NCBI GenBank assembly: GCA_025055575.1
Contig: JANWWP010000019.1
Span: forward strand, 1-36,727
Direction: 5' to 3'
DNA length: 36,727 bases
Source of the DNA: Flavobacteriales bacterium
GTDB lineage: Bacteria; Bacteroidota; Bacteroidia; CAIKAF01
Shown here one piece after another: positions 1-7,203 of this stretch. Position 1 is the stretch's first letter. The number at the start of each line of letters is the position of its first letter. A model generated the notes under the pieces. The model made no database searches. It was given only the letters and a program-made list of their open reading frames with translations, and had not been told where the DNA came from. The position numbers were made by a program, and so were the translations under genes.

Positions 1-80
1 AAAAAGCCTCGGCCCTGTGAACCATGCAAAGGCGGGGCTTCGACACGGCGCAGGAGGCAGCTTTTCAGCCACCGGGTCTA

Positions 81-270
81 CCCTGCGTGAGGGATGCGGA
101 GGGCGGCGCCGAAGGCGCCCGCACAGCCCTGAGCCCGTGCAACGGGCGAAGGGATTGCCGGAGCGGTAGCGGAGCCCGGAGCAGCCCGACCCCCGGCGGG
201 CCGGCGGTACGCGCCGGCGGAGCGGAGCGAAGGCCGGCCCGCCGGCCGCCGGCCCGCCGGGGGGCACGCC
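81..270. other. GC-rich structured intergenic element
   Basis: Non-coding stretch far richer in G+C than its flanks. It contains three perfect inverted repeats: GGCGCC at 105-110 with 114-119 (GAA loop), GCCCGT at 133-138 with ACGGGC at 142-147, and an 18-bp stem of 190-207 with 246-263 enclosing a GC-rich loop. Two imperfect tandem units are visible: GAGGGATGCGGAG (89-101) followed by AGCCCTGAGC (125-134), then GAAGGGATTGCCGGAG (148-163) followed by AGCCCGGAGC (173-182). The short open frames here run across all these stems and resemble no protein, so I do not call a gene. It could be a structured RNA, a dispersed intergenic repeat or a strong terminator-like fold. The rest of the gene-free stretch holds little: 1-80 has only a weak terminator-like arm at the edge, and 271-417 is ordinary AT-rich leader. 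Confidence 0.6.
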
Positions 271-417
271 CAGAAAAAATATAAAAAATGAAGCATTCCC
301 TGCTGTGCGGGCATAGATTCTAGAACACATGGGGTTGTCGGGTGCAAAATTTTTGAAGGGTTGTACTACGAATTTGAATTTTGGATGGATTTTTGTTCCC
401 TATTTCAACAGCACCAT

Positions 418-936
418 ATGCGTTCTTACCTGTGGATTTTAATTGTTTGGTTGGGGGCAGGGTTTCCCATTCTGAGGGCCCAGACCTTTCGTCTGCCGTC
501 GGTGGATTTGAAAACGCCGGAGGGAAAAATCGTGAACAGCCGCGACTGGCATAATAATGACCGGCCGATGATCGTGAATTTTTGGGCCACCTGGTGCAAA
601 CCCTGTGTGCTGGAGCTAAGCACAATAGCCGAAGAGTATGAAGACTGGCAGAAGGAAACGGGTGTGAAGCTGATCGCAGTCTCCATTGATGATATGCGGA
701 ATGCGGCCAAGGTGGGGCCTTTTGTGAAAGGCCGTGGATGGAATTATGAGGTGTATTTGGACAGCAATGAGGACTTCAAGCGGGCCATGAACGTGACGAA
801 CCCGCCCCACACTTTTGTGGTGAACGGCAAAGGGGAGGTGGTGTGGCAGCACATGGCCTACCAGCCGGGCGACGAGAAACTGCTGTATAAGGTGGTGAAG
901 AAAGTGGCGGCAGGCCTGCCTGTGGACGACCACTGA
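418..936 (+). CDS. TlpA-like exported thioredoxin-fold oxidoreductase
   Basis: A 172-residue thiol-disulfide oxidoreductase of the TlpA/ResA type, probably working in the periplasm on cytochrome c maturation or protein disulfides. I see an N-terminal signal peptide (residues 1-22, ending LRAQ), a thioredoxin fold with the redox motif WCKPC at 59-63 in the usual FWATWC context, and the cis-proline loop before strand 4 (NPPHTF). The frame is open further upstream to a TTG at 361, but the ATG at 418 puts the hydrophobic signal directly at the N-terminus, so I chose it. It is a single-gene unit, convergent with the membrane protein gene ending at 948 (11-bp gap). The substrate cannot be told from sequence. 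Confidence 0.88.
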   Translation: MRSYLWILIVWLGAGFPILRAQTFRLPSVDLKTPEGKIVNSRDWHNNDRPMIVNFWATWCKPCVLELSTIAEEYEDWQKETGVKLIAVSIDDMRNAAKVGPFVKGRGWNYEVYLDSNEDFKRAMNVTNPPHTFVVNGKGEVVWQHMAYQPGDEKLLYKVVKKVAAGLPVDDH

Positions 937-947
937 GCCGGGCATTT

Positions 948-2045
948 TTAAGGCGTTGTGGGGGCTTGCCGGCGGGCGGCGGCGCGCAGCAGGCCTCGTG
1001 CGGACTGGATATTGAGGGGAAACTCCAGAAACACGTGGAGCATGCTGAGAAAAAACAGAGCTACCAGCCCCCAGTAGTAATTATAAAAATACAGAACAAC
1101 GGCAACGACCCAAATGAAAAAAGCTGCGGCAAGACGCGGACGTGGCACCTGGTGCCAACGGATGATGCCGGTTTTGGAAAACCAGTTGAGGTAGTGGTAG
1201 GTGTAAGCAAAGGCGATGAGGGTCTGGATGCGCCAGCCATACACGGTGTTGAGGAAGGCCCAGGGCATGTGTTCCTGAAGGTACTGGCGCACCTTGTGGG
1301 CTGGGGCTAATAGCTGAAAAAGGGCCAGGTTGAGGTATTGGAATTTGCTGGAAAAATAACTCTGGAGGGTGGCGCCGCCCAATTCGCGACCGGCAAAAAC
1401 CTTGGGGCTGAGATTGAGAATGATGAGGACAGCCAGGATGAGCGCCCCGACAGAAAGGAACCCTGGCAAGCTGCGGTTTTTGACGGCGCCGTAGAGCATG
1501 AAAAGTCCTGTGAAAACCCCCACATGGACCAGCGTGGGGACAAACATGCCAAACAACATGGCATACCATACCTGATGGCGGAGCGCCAGGGCCACTGCAA
1601 GAATGGGCAGGATCCATAAAAGGCGTCCGCGTCCGGGGGGTATGAGCACGAAAACAAGGCTGACCATGAGGGCCGAAAACACAAAGGCTGAACCGCTTTG
1701 TTCCAGGAACCGCGCCGCGCTCAGCAGTTCCGGATAGCGCCTGAGGAAGGGATGGGGATCGGAGGAAGAAGCTCTCAGGAATTCGGTGGATAGAAAGGAG
1801 AGGAAGATGAGCAGGGTGAGCGCCGTAAGCCACAGGGCGTCGCGGCGACCGGGAGAGAAGAACTGCCGCTCGCGCAGCCAGTTAATCTCGGTGAGGTAGT
1901 GCAAGGGCCCGAGCACGGCGTAAGAAAACAGAAATAATTCAAACGGCAGGCGCAGGGCCACAAGCAGGGAAAGCACGATGAGGCCGATGTTCAGATAATC
2001 AATGCTTCGGGCGGACTGGAGCCAGGGAACGCGGCGGCTTACCAT
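948..2045 (-). CDS. polytopic membrane protein of unknown function
   Basis: A 365-residue inner-membrane protein with about eight to nine hydrophobic segments. I do not recognise a named family with certainty. Histidines lie within or beside the membrane segments at 49 (GPLHYL), 174 (LVHVG), 284 (YHYLNW) and 337 (LHVFLEF), a pattern also found in membrane metalloenzymes such as the Brp/Blh carotenoid dioxygenases and membrane desaturases; the resemblance is only in layout, so any enzymatic role is inference. The start ATG overlaps the stop of the NlpC/P60 gene (ATGGTAA, 7-nt overlap), so it is the last gene of a coupled three-gene unit headed by thiolase. The C-terminal tail is Arg-rich and probably cytoplasmic. 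Confidence 0.8.
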   Translation of the reverse strand: MVSRRVPWLQSARSIDYLNIGLIVLSLLVALRLPFELFLFSYAVLGPLHYLTEINWLRERQFFSPGRRDALWLTALTLLIFLSFLSTEFLRASSSDPHPFLRRYPELLSAARFLEQSGSAFVFSALMVSLVFVLIPPGRGRLLWILPILAVALALRHQVWYAMLFGMFVPTLVHVGVFTGLFMLYGAVKNRSLPGFLSVGALILAVLIILNLSPKVFAGRELGGATLQSYFSSKFQYLNLALFQLLAPAHKVRQYLQEHMPWAFLNTVYGWRIQTLIAFAYTYHYLNWFSKTGIIRWHQVPRPRLAAAFFIWVVAVVLYFYNYYWGLVALFFLSMLHVFLEFPLNIQSARGLLRAAARRQAPTTP

Positions 2046-2848
2046 GCCACAGGTCTTTGGATTTTTTTCAGGAAATGGGTGTAGCGGGCCAGCAGGGGAT
2101 CAAAAAGGCCCGTGTCATCAAGGCGGCCCACCCGCACCTGTCCGGAGGCATGGATGACGCCCCCTTCCTCATCATACACCAGAGCCACGTGGGTGATGAA
2201 GGCCTCTCCCTGTGGGCCCAAGAAGGCCAGATCGCCAGGACGGGCTTCGGCCACACAGGGCACTGGAGCGCCCACCACAGCCTGGTCGCGGGCATCCCGG
2301 GGCAGCGTAACACCTTCGGATTTGAAAACCACCTGAATAAATCCAGAGCAATCTATGCCAAAGGGCGAGCGCCCGCCCCATTGGTAGGGGGCATTCAAAT
2401 AGGTGAAGGCAAAATCCAGGAGGCGGTCTAAAGTGGAAGCGGGCCGGTGGGCCAAGGTTTCTTCATGCAAAAGAAAACTTCGACATCCCGCTTTGAAAAC
2501 AGCGCCGTCACTGGCATAGAGTGTACTGCCGCGCAGAACGGGAAACACCACACCGCTTTCCAAATCTTCCAGGCGGCTGATGAGGCGATAGGCTGTGTGG
2601 GAGGGCTGAGCCAAAAGATTATTAAATTGATCCGGGGTCAGCGGCGTATGCTGGTGGAGGGATAGAAAGCCCGTATAGCCATCGAGGTGGCACTTAACGC
2701 GAATCCAGTCCTTTCCTGCCTCGGTCCAGTCATACGTTTCTCCAAACAGGAGCTGACTCACCTGTTCACTTCGGTGGTTGGGTTCGGCCCTTAGAGGTGC
2801 GAGGGCCAACAGGCAAATGCCCGGGGATGAAGGCGCTGGTTGGTTCAC
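2039..2848 (-). CDS. SH3b-NlpC/P60 peptidoglycan hydrolase
   Basis: A 269-residue cysteine hydrolase that should cleave peptide stems of cell-wall fragments. Residues about 10-75 form a bacterial SH3 domain (APLRAEP, SEQVSQLLFGE). The NlpC/P60 domain fills the C-terminal half, with catalytic Cys167 (GIDCSGF), His220 (THVALVY) and a third polar residue His233 (VIHASG). The open frame extends upstream into the thiolase gene and gives an implausible Arg/Cys-rich leader. I start at the GTG at 2848, which overlaps the thiolase TGA in the sequence GTGA and begins just before the SH3 domain. No signal peptide is visible, so it may act on recycled muropeptides in the cytoplasm, as related Bacteroidota enzymes are thought to do; that location is inference. 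Confidence 0.85.
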   Translation of the reverse strand: MNQPAPSSPGICLLALAPLRAEPNHRSEQVSQLLFGETYDWTEAGKDWIRVKCHLDGYTGFLSLHQHTPLTPDQFNNLLAQPSHTAYRLISRLEDLESGVVFPVLRGSTLYASDGAVFKAGCRSFLLHEETLAHRPASTLDRLLDFAFTYLNAPYQWGGRSPFGIDCSGFIQVVFKSEGVTLPRDARDQAVVGAPVPCVAEARPGDLAFLGPQGEAFITHVALVYDEEGGVIHASGQVRVGRLDDTGLFDPLLARYTHFLKKIQRPVAW

Positions 2849-4026
2849 ACTCTTTCGATGACAAGGGCAGAGGCGCCGCCGCCGCCGTTGCAAATGCCAG
2901 CGGCTCCAAATCGGCCACCGGTGCGCTGGAGGATATGTAGCAGTGTGACCAGGATACGGGCCCCCGAAGCGCCTAGGGGATGGCCCAAAGACACGGCTCC
3001 GCCCTGGATATTGAGCTTATCGGCTGGGATGTTCAGCATCTTCTGATTGGCCAAGGCAACCACCGAAAAGGCTTCATTGATTTCGAAGGCGTCCACCTGG
3101 TCCACCGATAAGCCCGCTTTTTGCAAGGCCAGCTGGAGGGCTTTCACGGGTGAGGTGGTAAACCACTCCGGAGCCTGCTCTGCATCGGCGTAAGCCACAA
3201 TGCGTGCCAAGGGGCGAAGACCGTATTTCCGCACGGCCTCTTCCCCGGCCACCACCAGGGCTGCCGCACCATCGTTGAGGGTGGAAGCGTTGGCGGCCGT
3301 CACGGTACCGTCTTTCTGAAATACAGGCCGAAGGGTGGGTATTTTATCGAAATGAACCTGGGTGTATTCCTCGTCGCGGCTGAAAAGCAACGGGTCCCCT
3401 TTTTTCTGCGGCACAGGCACAGGAGTCACCTCGGCGTCGAACCATCCGTTGTCCCAGGCCCGGGCGGCGCGGCGGTAGCTTTCCATGGCATAGGCATCCT
3501 GTTCTTCCCTTGAGATCTGGCATTCCCGCGCACACAATTCGGCCGCATTCCCCATGTGGAACTGGTGGTACACATCGGTGAGGCCATCCTTCACGAGACC
3601 GTCCACCAGCTGGCCATGGCCCAACCGATATCCATAGCGGGCACTTTCCAAATAGTAGGGTACGCGGCTCATATTTTCCATGCCTCCGGCCACGATTAAG
3701 CTGCGGTCACCGGCGCGTATGGCCTGGGCGGCCAGCATCACAGATTTGAGGCCTGAGGCACACACCTTATTCACCGTGGTGCAGGGCACCGTGTCGGGAA
3801 TACCGGCAAAGCGGGCAGCTTGACGGGCCGGAGCCTGACCTACGCCCGCCTGCAGCACGCAGCCCATATACACCTCTTCCACATCATCGGCTTTTACGGA
3901 ACCTGCCTCCAGAGCGCCTTTGATAGCCACGCTGCCCAATTCCGGCGCCGGCACACCGGCCAAACTTCCACCAAATGAACCGATGGGCGTACGCTTTGCA
4001 GATATTAAATACACAGGGTTGGACAT
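2845..4026 (-). CDS. acetyl-CoA C-acyltransferase (thiolase)
   Basis: A 393-residue thiolase of normal family length that interconverts two acetyl-CoA and acetoacetyl-CoA plus CoA, or cleaves 3-ketoacyl-CoA. The nucleophile Cys89 (NKVCASGL), the general-base His349 (LGHPLGASG) and the second cysteine Cys379 (CNGGGGAS) are all present, as is the NEAF motif. Position and spacing of these residues match biosynthetic acetoacetyl-CoA thiolases, but degradative members look alike. The frame extends to a TTG at 4035; the ATG at 4026 gives the typical start MSNPVYLISA. It heads a three-gene coupled unit with the NlpC/P60 and membrane protein genes, with a good -7 box at 4046-4053. Confidence 0.95.
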   Translation of the reverse strand: MSNPVYLISAKRTPIGSFGGSLAGVPAPELGSVAIKGALEAGSVKADDVEEVYMGCVLQAGVGQAPARQAARFAGIPDTVPCTTVNKVCASGLKSVMLAAQAIRAGDRSLIVAGGMENMSRVPYYLESARYGYRLGHGQLVDGLVKDGLTDVYHQFHMGNAAELCARECQISREEQDAYAMESYRRAARAWDNGWFDAEVTPVPVPQKKGDPLLFSRDEEYTQVHFDKIPTLRPVFQKDGTVTAANASTLNDGAAALVVAGEEAVRKYGLRPLARIVAYADAEQAPEWFTTSPVKALQLALQKAGLSVDQVDAFEINEAFSVVALANQKMLNIPADKLNIQGGAVSLGHPLGASGARILVTLLHILQRTGGRFGAAGICNGGGGASALVIERV

Positions 4027-4045
4027 AGTATGCAAGAACAGTGGT

Positions 4046-4053
4046 CAAAGGTA
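4046..4053 (-). promoter_or_regulatory. -7 promoter box for the thiolase operon
   Basis: On the minus strand this reads TACCTTTG, an exact match to the Bacteroidota -7 consensus TAnnTTTG. It lies about 20 nt before the thiolase ATG. The -33 region is weak. A second exact match, TATATTTG, lies at 4145-4152 on the same strand and could be an alternative start. Both are consensus matches only. Confidence 0.5.
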
Positions 4054-4197
4054 AGCCTTGCCTCTGGACTTTTAAACACGACGTACGTCCATCATTCCAT
4101 GAATTGGGATGCTCTGCAGTTTTGAACATGTAAAGTACATCATTCAAATATAGCAGAAATTATTTAAAATGATGATCTAAACAGGTGTAAAAAATTA

Positions 4198-5619
4198 TTA
4201 AAACATATAATCCAATACAAAATTCCAGTTCCACATATCCACTTTGTTATGTATAAAACGGTAATTGTTATAATCATTACCAAGAGAACCCTTATATACA
4301 ACCAATCCTATGATAGAAAATCCCTTGAGATATCCTGAAAAGTTATATCGGAGTTCAATATTTAATTGGTTGTAGGACGGCACACTGTATTTATTAAGAC
4401 GGTAATTGAAAACATCTGGAACATAAAAATGCCCGTAAGCCACAGAAGGGATCCATTTGTTTTTTAAAAAACCATGAGAAAAACGCACCACGGCAGCATG
4501 CACATCCCCAAGGCCGTCATTGCGTTCCCGGGGCATGAAGGTATAGAAATATTCTCGTCCCCATTCGCGCGGAAAAAGGAAGCGTCCATGCGCCGTGATG
4601 CGGGTATAATTGAATGAAAACAGGGTTGTTTTATGCTGAAAAGCCAATCGACCACTGAAGATATTGGAAGATTGGCCGCGGGGCATATAGGCTTTTGAGG
4701 GATCACAATGGCCTCCGCAATTGACGGGATCCTGTCGGGTGTAAATGAATCCGGGTCTGAAAATCCAAGAGGATTTTAAAGGGAAAGAGCCTTCAAGTTC
4801 CAAATAGGCGGTGTTGAAAACATTTTCAGTGAACAAATCCCAAGTATGAACGCGCAGCAGGTCTTTCCAATTATAAGAAATTCCCAGGGCAAAAAGGCCT
4901 TTTGAGGAAATATGACCGGGGTACATGGATTTTTGCCCATAAATGTTGAGACCTGCGGGGTAGATGCCCATCGATTCGGATATTTTGAACCAGTCTTTTG
5001 TGGAACGGGGTGAGATGGCTCTGATGTAGCCGCCCTCCAAAGACCACCCCTTCAGGTCGTCCAGAGATAGCCAAATGCCTTCCTCCAGGGTGCCACGCAT
5101 GCGGCCGTCTTGCTTATTCAAAAACGGAGTTTGAACTTCCTGGCGGCCGATTCTCAGGTTAAATTTTTTGTAATTGTAGTTTAAATACAAATTTTCGAGC
5201 CGGTCTAAATCGTGGTGATTTTCCGGATCTCGGATATCAAAAAGCCCTAATTCATAGCGGCTTCCAGCTCCTGATAGACTATCCACGCGGCCCAAATCGG
5301 AAGAAGCGACATTAAAAATAAAAAAACCTGTAATACCAAACTGAAATCCTTTCCAAACCGGGCTTTCGTAGCCAATGCCAGCGCCCAGGCCCCAGGCCCA
5401 ATAGTCAGTGAGAGGGCTTTTGTTATCGGTGGCCATAAAGAAAGACCGTGCATGGGCGTGGAAGAAACCATGGCGTATAAGAACGCTGCGCAGGGAGCCG
5501 CAGGTGTCTCCGTGGGAAGGATTGTCATGAAGCTGGGCAAGGGCGGCCAGGGAGATACCGGAAAACAATCCCAAAGAAAAAATCCATTTTTTTAAAATCC
5601 GGCTTTGAGGTAGCTCCAT
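4198..5619 (-). CDS. OprD-like outer-membrane porin
   Basis: A 473-residue outer-membrane beta-barrel. After a signal peptide (residues about 10-29, ending LAALAQ) the sequence alternates aromatic and polar residues in strand-sized stretches, includes an early block typical of OprD-family porins (residues about 50-90, with FFMATDN and DYWAWGLG), and ends in a terminal aromatic (DYMF), as barrels inserted by BamA do. OprD-type porins pass small anions or amino acids; the substrate here is unknown. It is the last gene of the sulfur operon and overlaps the DsrE-like gene by 28 bp, so it may bring in an inorganic sulfur compound such as thiosulfate or tetrathionate; this is inference from context. 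Confidence 0.8.
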   Translation of the reverse strand: MELPQSRILKKWIFSLGLFSGISLAALAQLHDNPSHGDTCGSLRSVLIRHGFFHAHARSFFMATDNKSPLTDYWAWGLGAGIGYESPVWKGFQFGITGFFIFNVASSDLGRVDSLSGAGSRYELGLFDIRDPENHHDLDRLENLYLNYNYKKFNLRIGRQEVQTPFLNKQDGRMRGTLEEGIWLSLDDLKGWSLEGGYIRAISPRSTKDWFKISESMGIYPAGLNIYGQKSMYPGHISSKGLFALGISYNWKDLLRVHTWDLFTENVFNTAYLELEGSFPLKSSWIFRPGFIYTRQDPVNCGGHCDPSKAYMPRGQSSNIFSGRLAFQHKTTLFSFNYTRITAHGRFLFPREWGREYFYTFMPRERNDGLGDVHAAVVRFSHGFLKNKWIPSVAYGHFYVPDVFNYRLNKYSVPSYNQLNIELRYNFSGYLKGFSIIGLVVYKGSLGNDYNNYRFIHNKVDMWNWNFVLDYMF

Positions 5620-6032
5620 CCTTGTTCCTGTTTTTGAACGATATACACTAAACCAAAGGGAATAAATCCAATATCTCCCACGAGCGCTTCACGCGGGATT
5701 TTTTTTTGCTTAAGTGTGTTTTCGCATGCCAGAAAGACGACACCTTGCGCTCTTAAGTTTTGAATAGTGGGATGCCAGGGGGTTTTTTCCTTCAGCAGTA
5801 TTTCAATCCCAGGCCCATGCACCACCACTTCAACCTTCACGGAGTCGGCCCATCTTTCCTTTAAAGCCTGAAGCTGGTTGAAAAGGGCCTTGTGCACTTC
5901 AGGTTCCGAAGATGTCAGCTGCATTACGATGGAGTGCATGACCGCAGGGCCCTGTGCTTGCATATGCAAGGGAGAAAGAAGCAGCAGGGGTAATTTCCAG
6001 AATGGGATCAGAAGTGCCCAGAGTTTATTCAT
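5592..6032 (-). CDS. exported DsrE-family protein
   Basis: A 146-residue DsrE/DsrF-like protein. The family fold carries or relays sulfane sulfur on a cysteine. I see the core strand VEVVVHGPGIEIL (residues 67-79), the conserved Cys103 in VFLACENTL, and the C-terminal segment ending in GWSYLKAG. Residues 1-27 form a signal peptide ending MQAQ, so the protein should be periplasmic, unlike the cytoplasmic DsrEFH and TusBCD proteins. It follows the TsdA-like cytochrome by 68 bp and overlaps the porin gene. A role as periplasmic sulfur carrier for the neighbouring oxidases is inferred. Confidence 0.82.
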   Translation of the reverse strand: MNKLWALLIPFWKLPLLLLSPLHMQAQGPAVMHSIVMQLTSSEPEVHKALFNQLQALKERWADSVKVEVVVHGPGIEILLKEKTPWHPTIQNLRAQGVVFLACENTLKQKKIPREALVGDIGFIPFGLVYIVQKQEQGWSYLKAGF

Positions 6033-6100
6033 AATAAAAAGTATTTTTTGAATGAATAATAAAACAGAAAAATAATTCTAAGCTTTTATTCCCTAATTTT

Positions 6101-7186
6101 TCAGGAAGATTTATTTTTGGAAGTAACTTCTGCGGAAGGTTTATTTTTTTTGTAGAAGTCTTTTATAGGTCCAAAGGGTCCGTACTTATGTTGGGTTTCC
6201 GGAAAATCGTCGGCAAAAGGTCCGAAGGGATGATCCACCGGTTTTTTGGAAATGTCCGGCCAGTCCTTGGAGATATCCATGACAGGCCGGGGCTGGGAAT
6301 TCACGTATGCGGCCACATCCCAGGCCTCCTCGTCGGTCAATTGAGGATTGTCAAAACTGGCACCCAAAGGCATATTGGCTTTTACATAGCCTGCAAATCG
6401 CGATAAACGGTATAAGCCGGCGCCGGTATTGTAGCTATGAGGCCCCCACAGAGGCGGATATTGATAACTTATGCCGTCGGGCAAAAGAAGTCCCTGACCT
6501 TGAATTCCATGGCATACCGCACATTTTTGTTCGTACACAAGCCGGCCTTTTTCCGGATCGGCGGCCCGTTCCAAATAGGGCACTTCCACCAACCCCACCC
6601 CTGGCGGCGACTGGCCTTTGGGAACATTTTGGCCCAACCATTTCATGTAAGCCACAATAGCCCGCATCTCGCGCCCATCCTCGGGGAGTGCTTTTCCGTT
6701 CAGGCTTCGCTCAAAGCAATCGTTGATCCTTTTTTCAATGGATTCAATGGTTCCTGACCGTGCCCGAAACTTTGGGTAGGTGGAAGCCACCGCGCTGTAA
6801 TTGTTTCCAAAGATCTTGGTACCGGCCTCCAGATGACAATTTTGGCAATTGAGCCCATTGCTTATAGATTTCACAGAACCTTTGGGACCCAAATAGCGGG
6901 AAGTGGCCACAATGAGTTCCCGACCATATCTGATTTCTTCGTCAGTCAATTGAGAGATATCGGGAGCCTGCCAATAAGCGGGGGCGTCTTTTTTTTCGGG
7001 ATTTTTATCCTGGGAAGGATGATTTTTTTCTGCTGAGGAGGACAAGGAAGGAAACAGAGGGCCAAAAAGATGGAATGACAGAAAAAAAAGACAAGCCAGC
7101 AAAATGCTTCCCACAAGCCACTGAAGGTGGTTGATGTTTTTTAAAAGCTCTTTAATGGGGTTAGATAATTCCTCTTGCGGATTCAT
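6101..7186 (-). CDS. TsdA-like diheme cytochrome c
   Basis: A 361-residue c-type cytochrome with two heme sites, CQNCH at 114-118 and CAVCH at 222-226. The region around the first heme and the downstream motif RINDCFERSLNG (Cys157) resemble TsdA, the thiosulfate dehydrogenase/tetrathionate reductase, in which a cysteine about 40 residues after the first CxxCH is the unusual distal ligand of the catalytic heme. Met272 or Lys269 could ligate the second heme. A single N-terminal membrane anchor (residues about 22-41) replaces a cleavable signal, and the C-terminus has a Pro/Lys-rich tail. It lies 17 bp after the SoxB-like gene. Thiosulfate-to-tetrathionate oxidation is the likely reaction; other electron-carrier roles remain possible. 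Confidence 0.75.
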   Translation of the reverse strand: MNPQEELSNPIKELLKNINHLQWLVGSILLACLFFLSFHLFGPLFPSLSSSAEKNHPSQDKNPEKKDAPAYWQAPDISQLTDEEIRYGRELIVATSRYLGPKGSVKSISNGLNCQNCHLEAGTKIFGNNYSAVASTYPKFRARSGTIESIEKRINDCFERSLNGKALPEDGREMRAIVAYMKWLGQNVPKGQSPPGVGLVEVPYLERAADPEKGRLVYEQKCAVCHGIQGQGLLLPDGISYQYPPLWGPHSYNTGAGLYRLSRFAGYVKANMPLGASFDNPQLTDEEAWDVAAYVNSQPRPVMDISKDWPDISKKPVDHPFGPFADDFPETQHKYGPFGPIKDFYKKNKPSAEVTSKNKSS

Positions 7187-7203
7187 GTCGGGTGTGCGGA
7201 ATA

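Noticed and set aside
24-347. Two overlapping open frames in the GC-rich region
   Set aside because: Composition is Arg/Gly/Pro/Ala-rich on both strands, the frames cross perfect hairpins and no protein family is recognisable.
1081-1833. 250-codon minus-strand frame rich in His, Pro and Arg
   Set aside because: It is a shifted frame of the membrane protein gene at 948-2045, whose own translation has a regular pattern of membrane segments.
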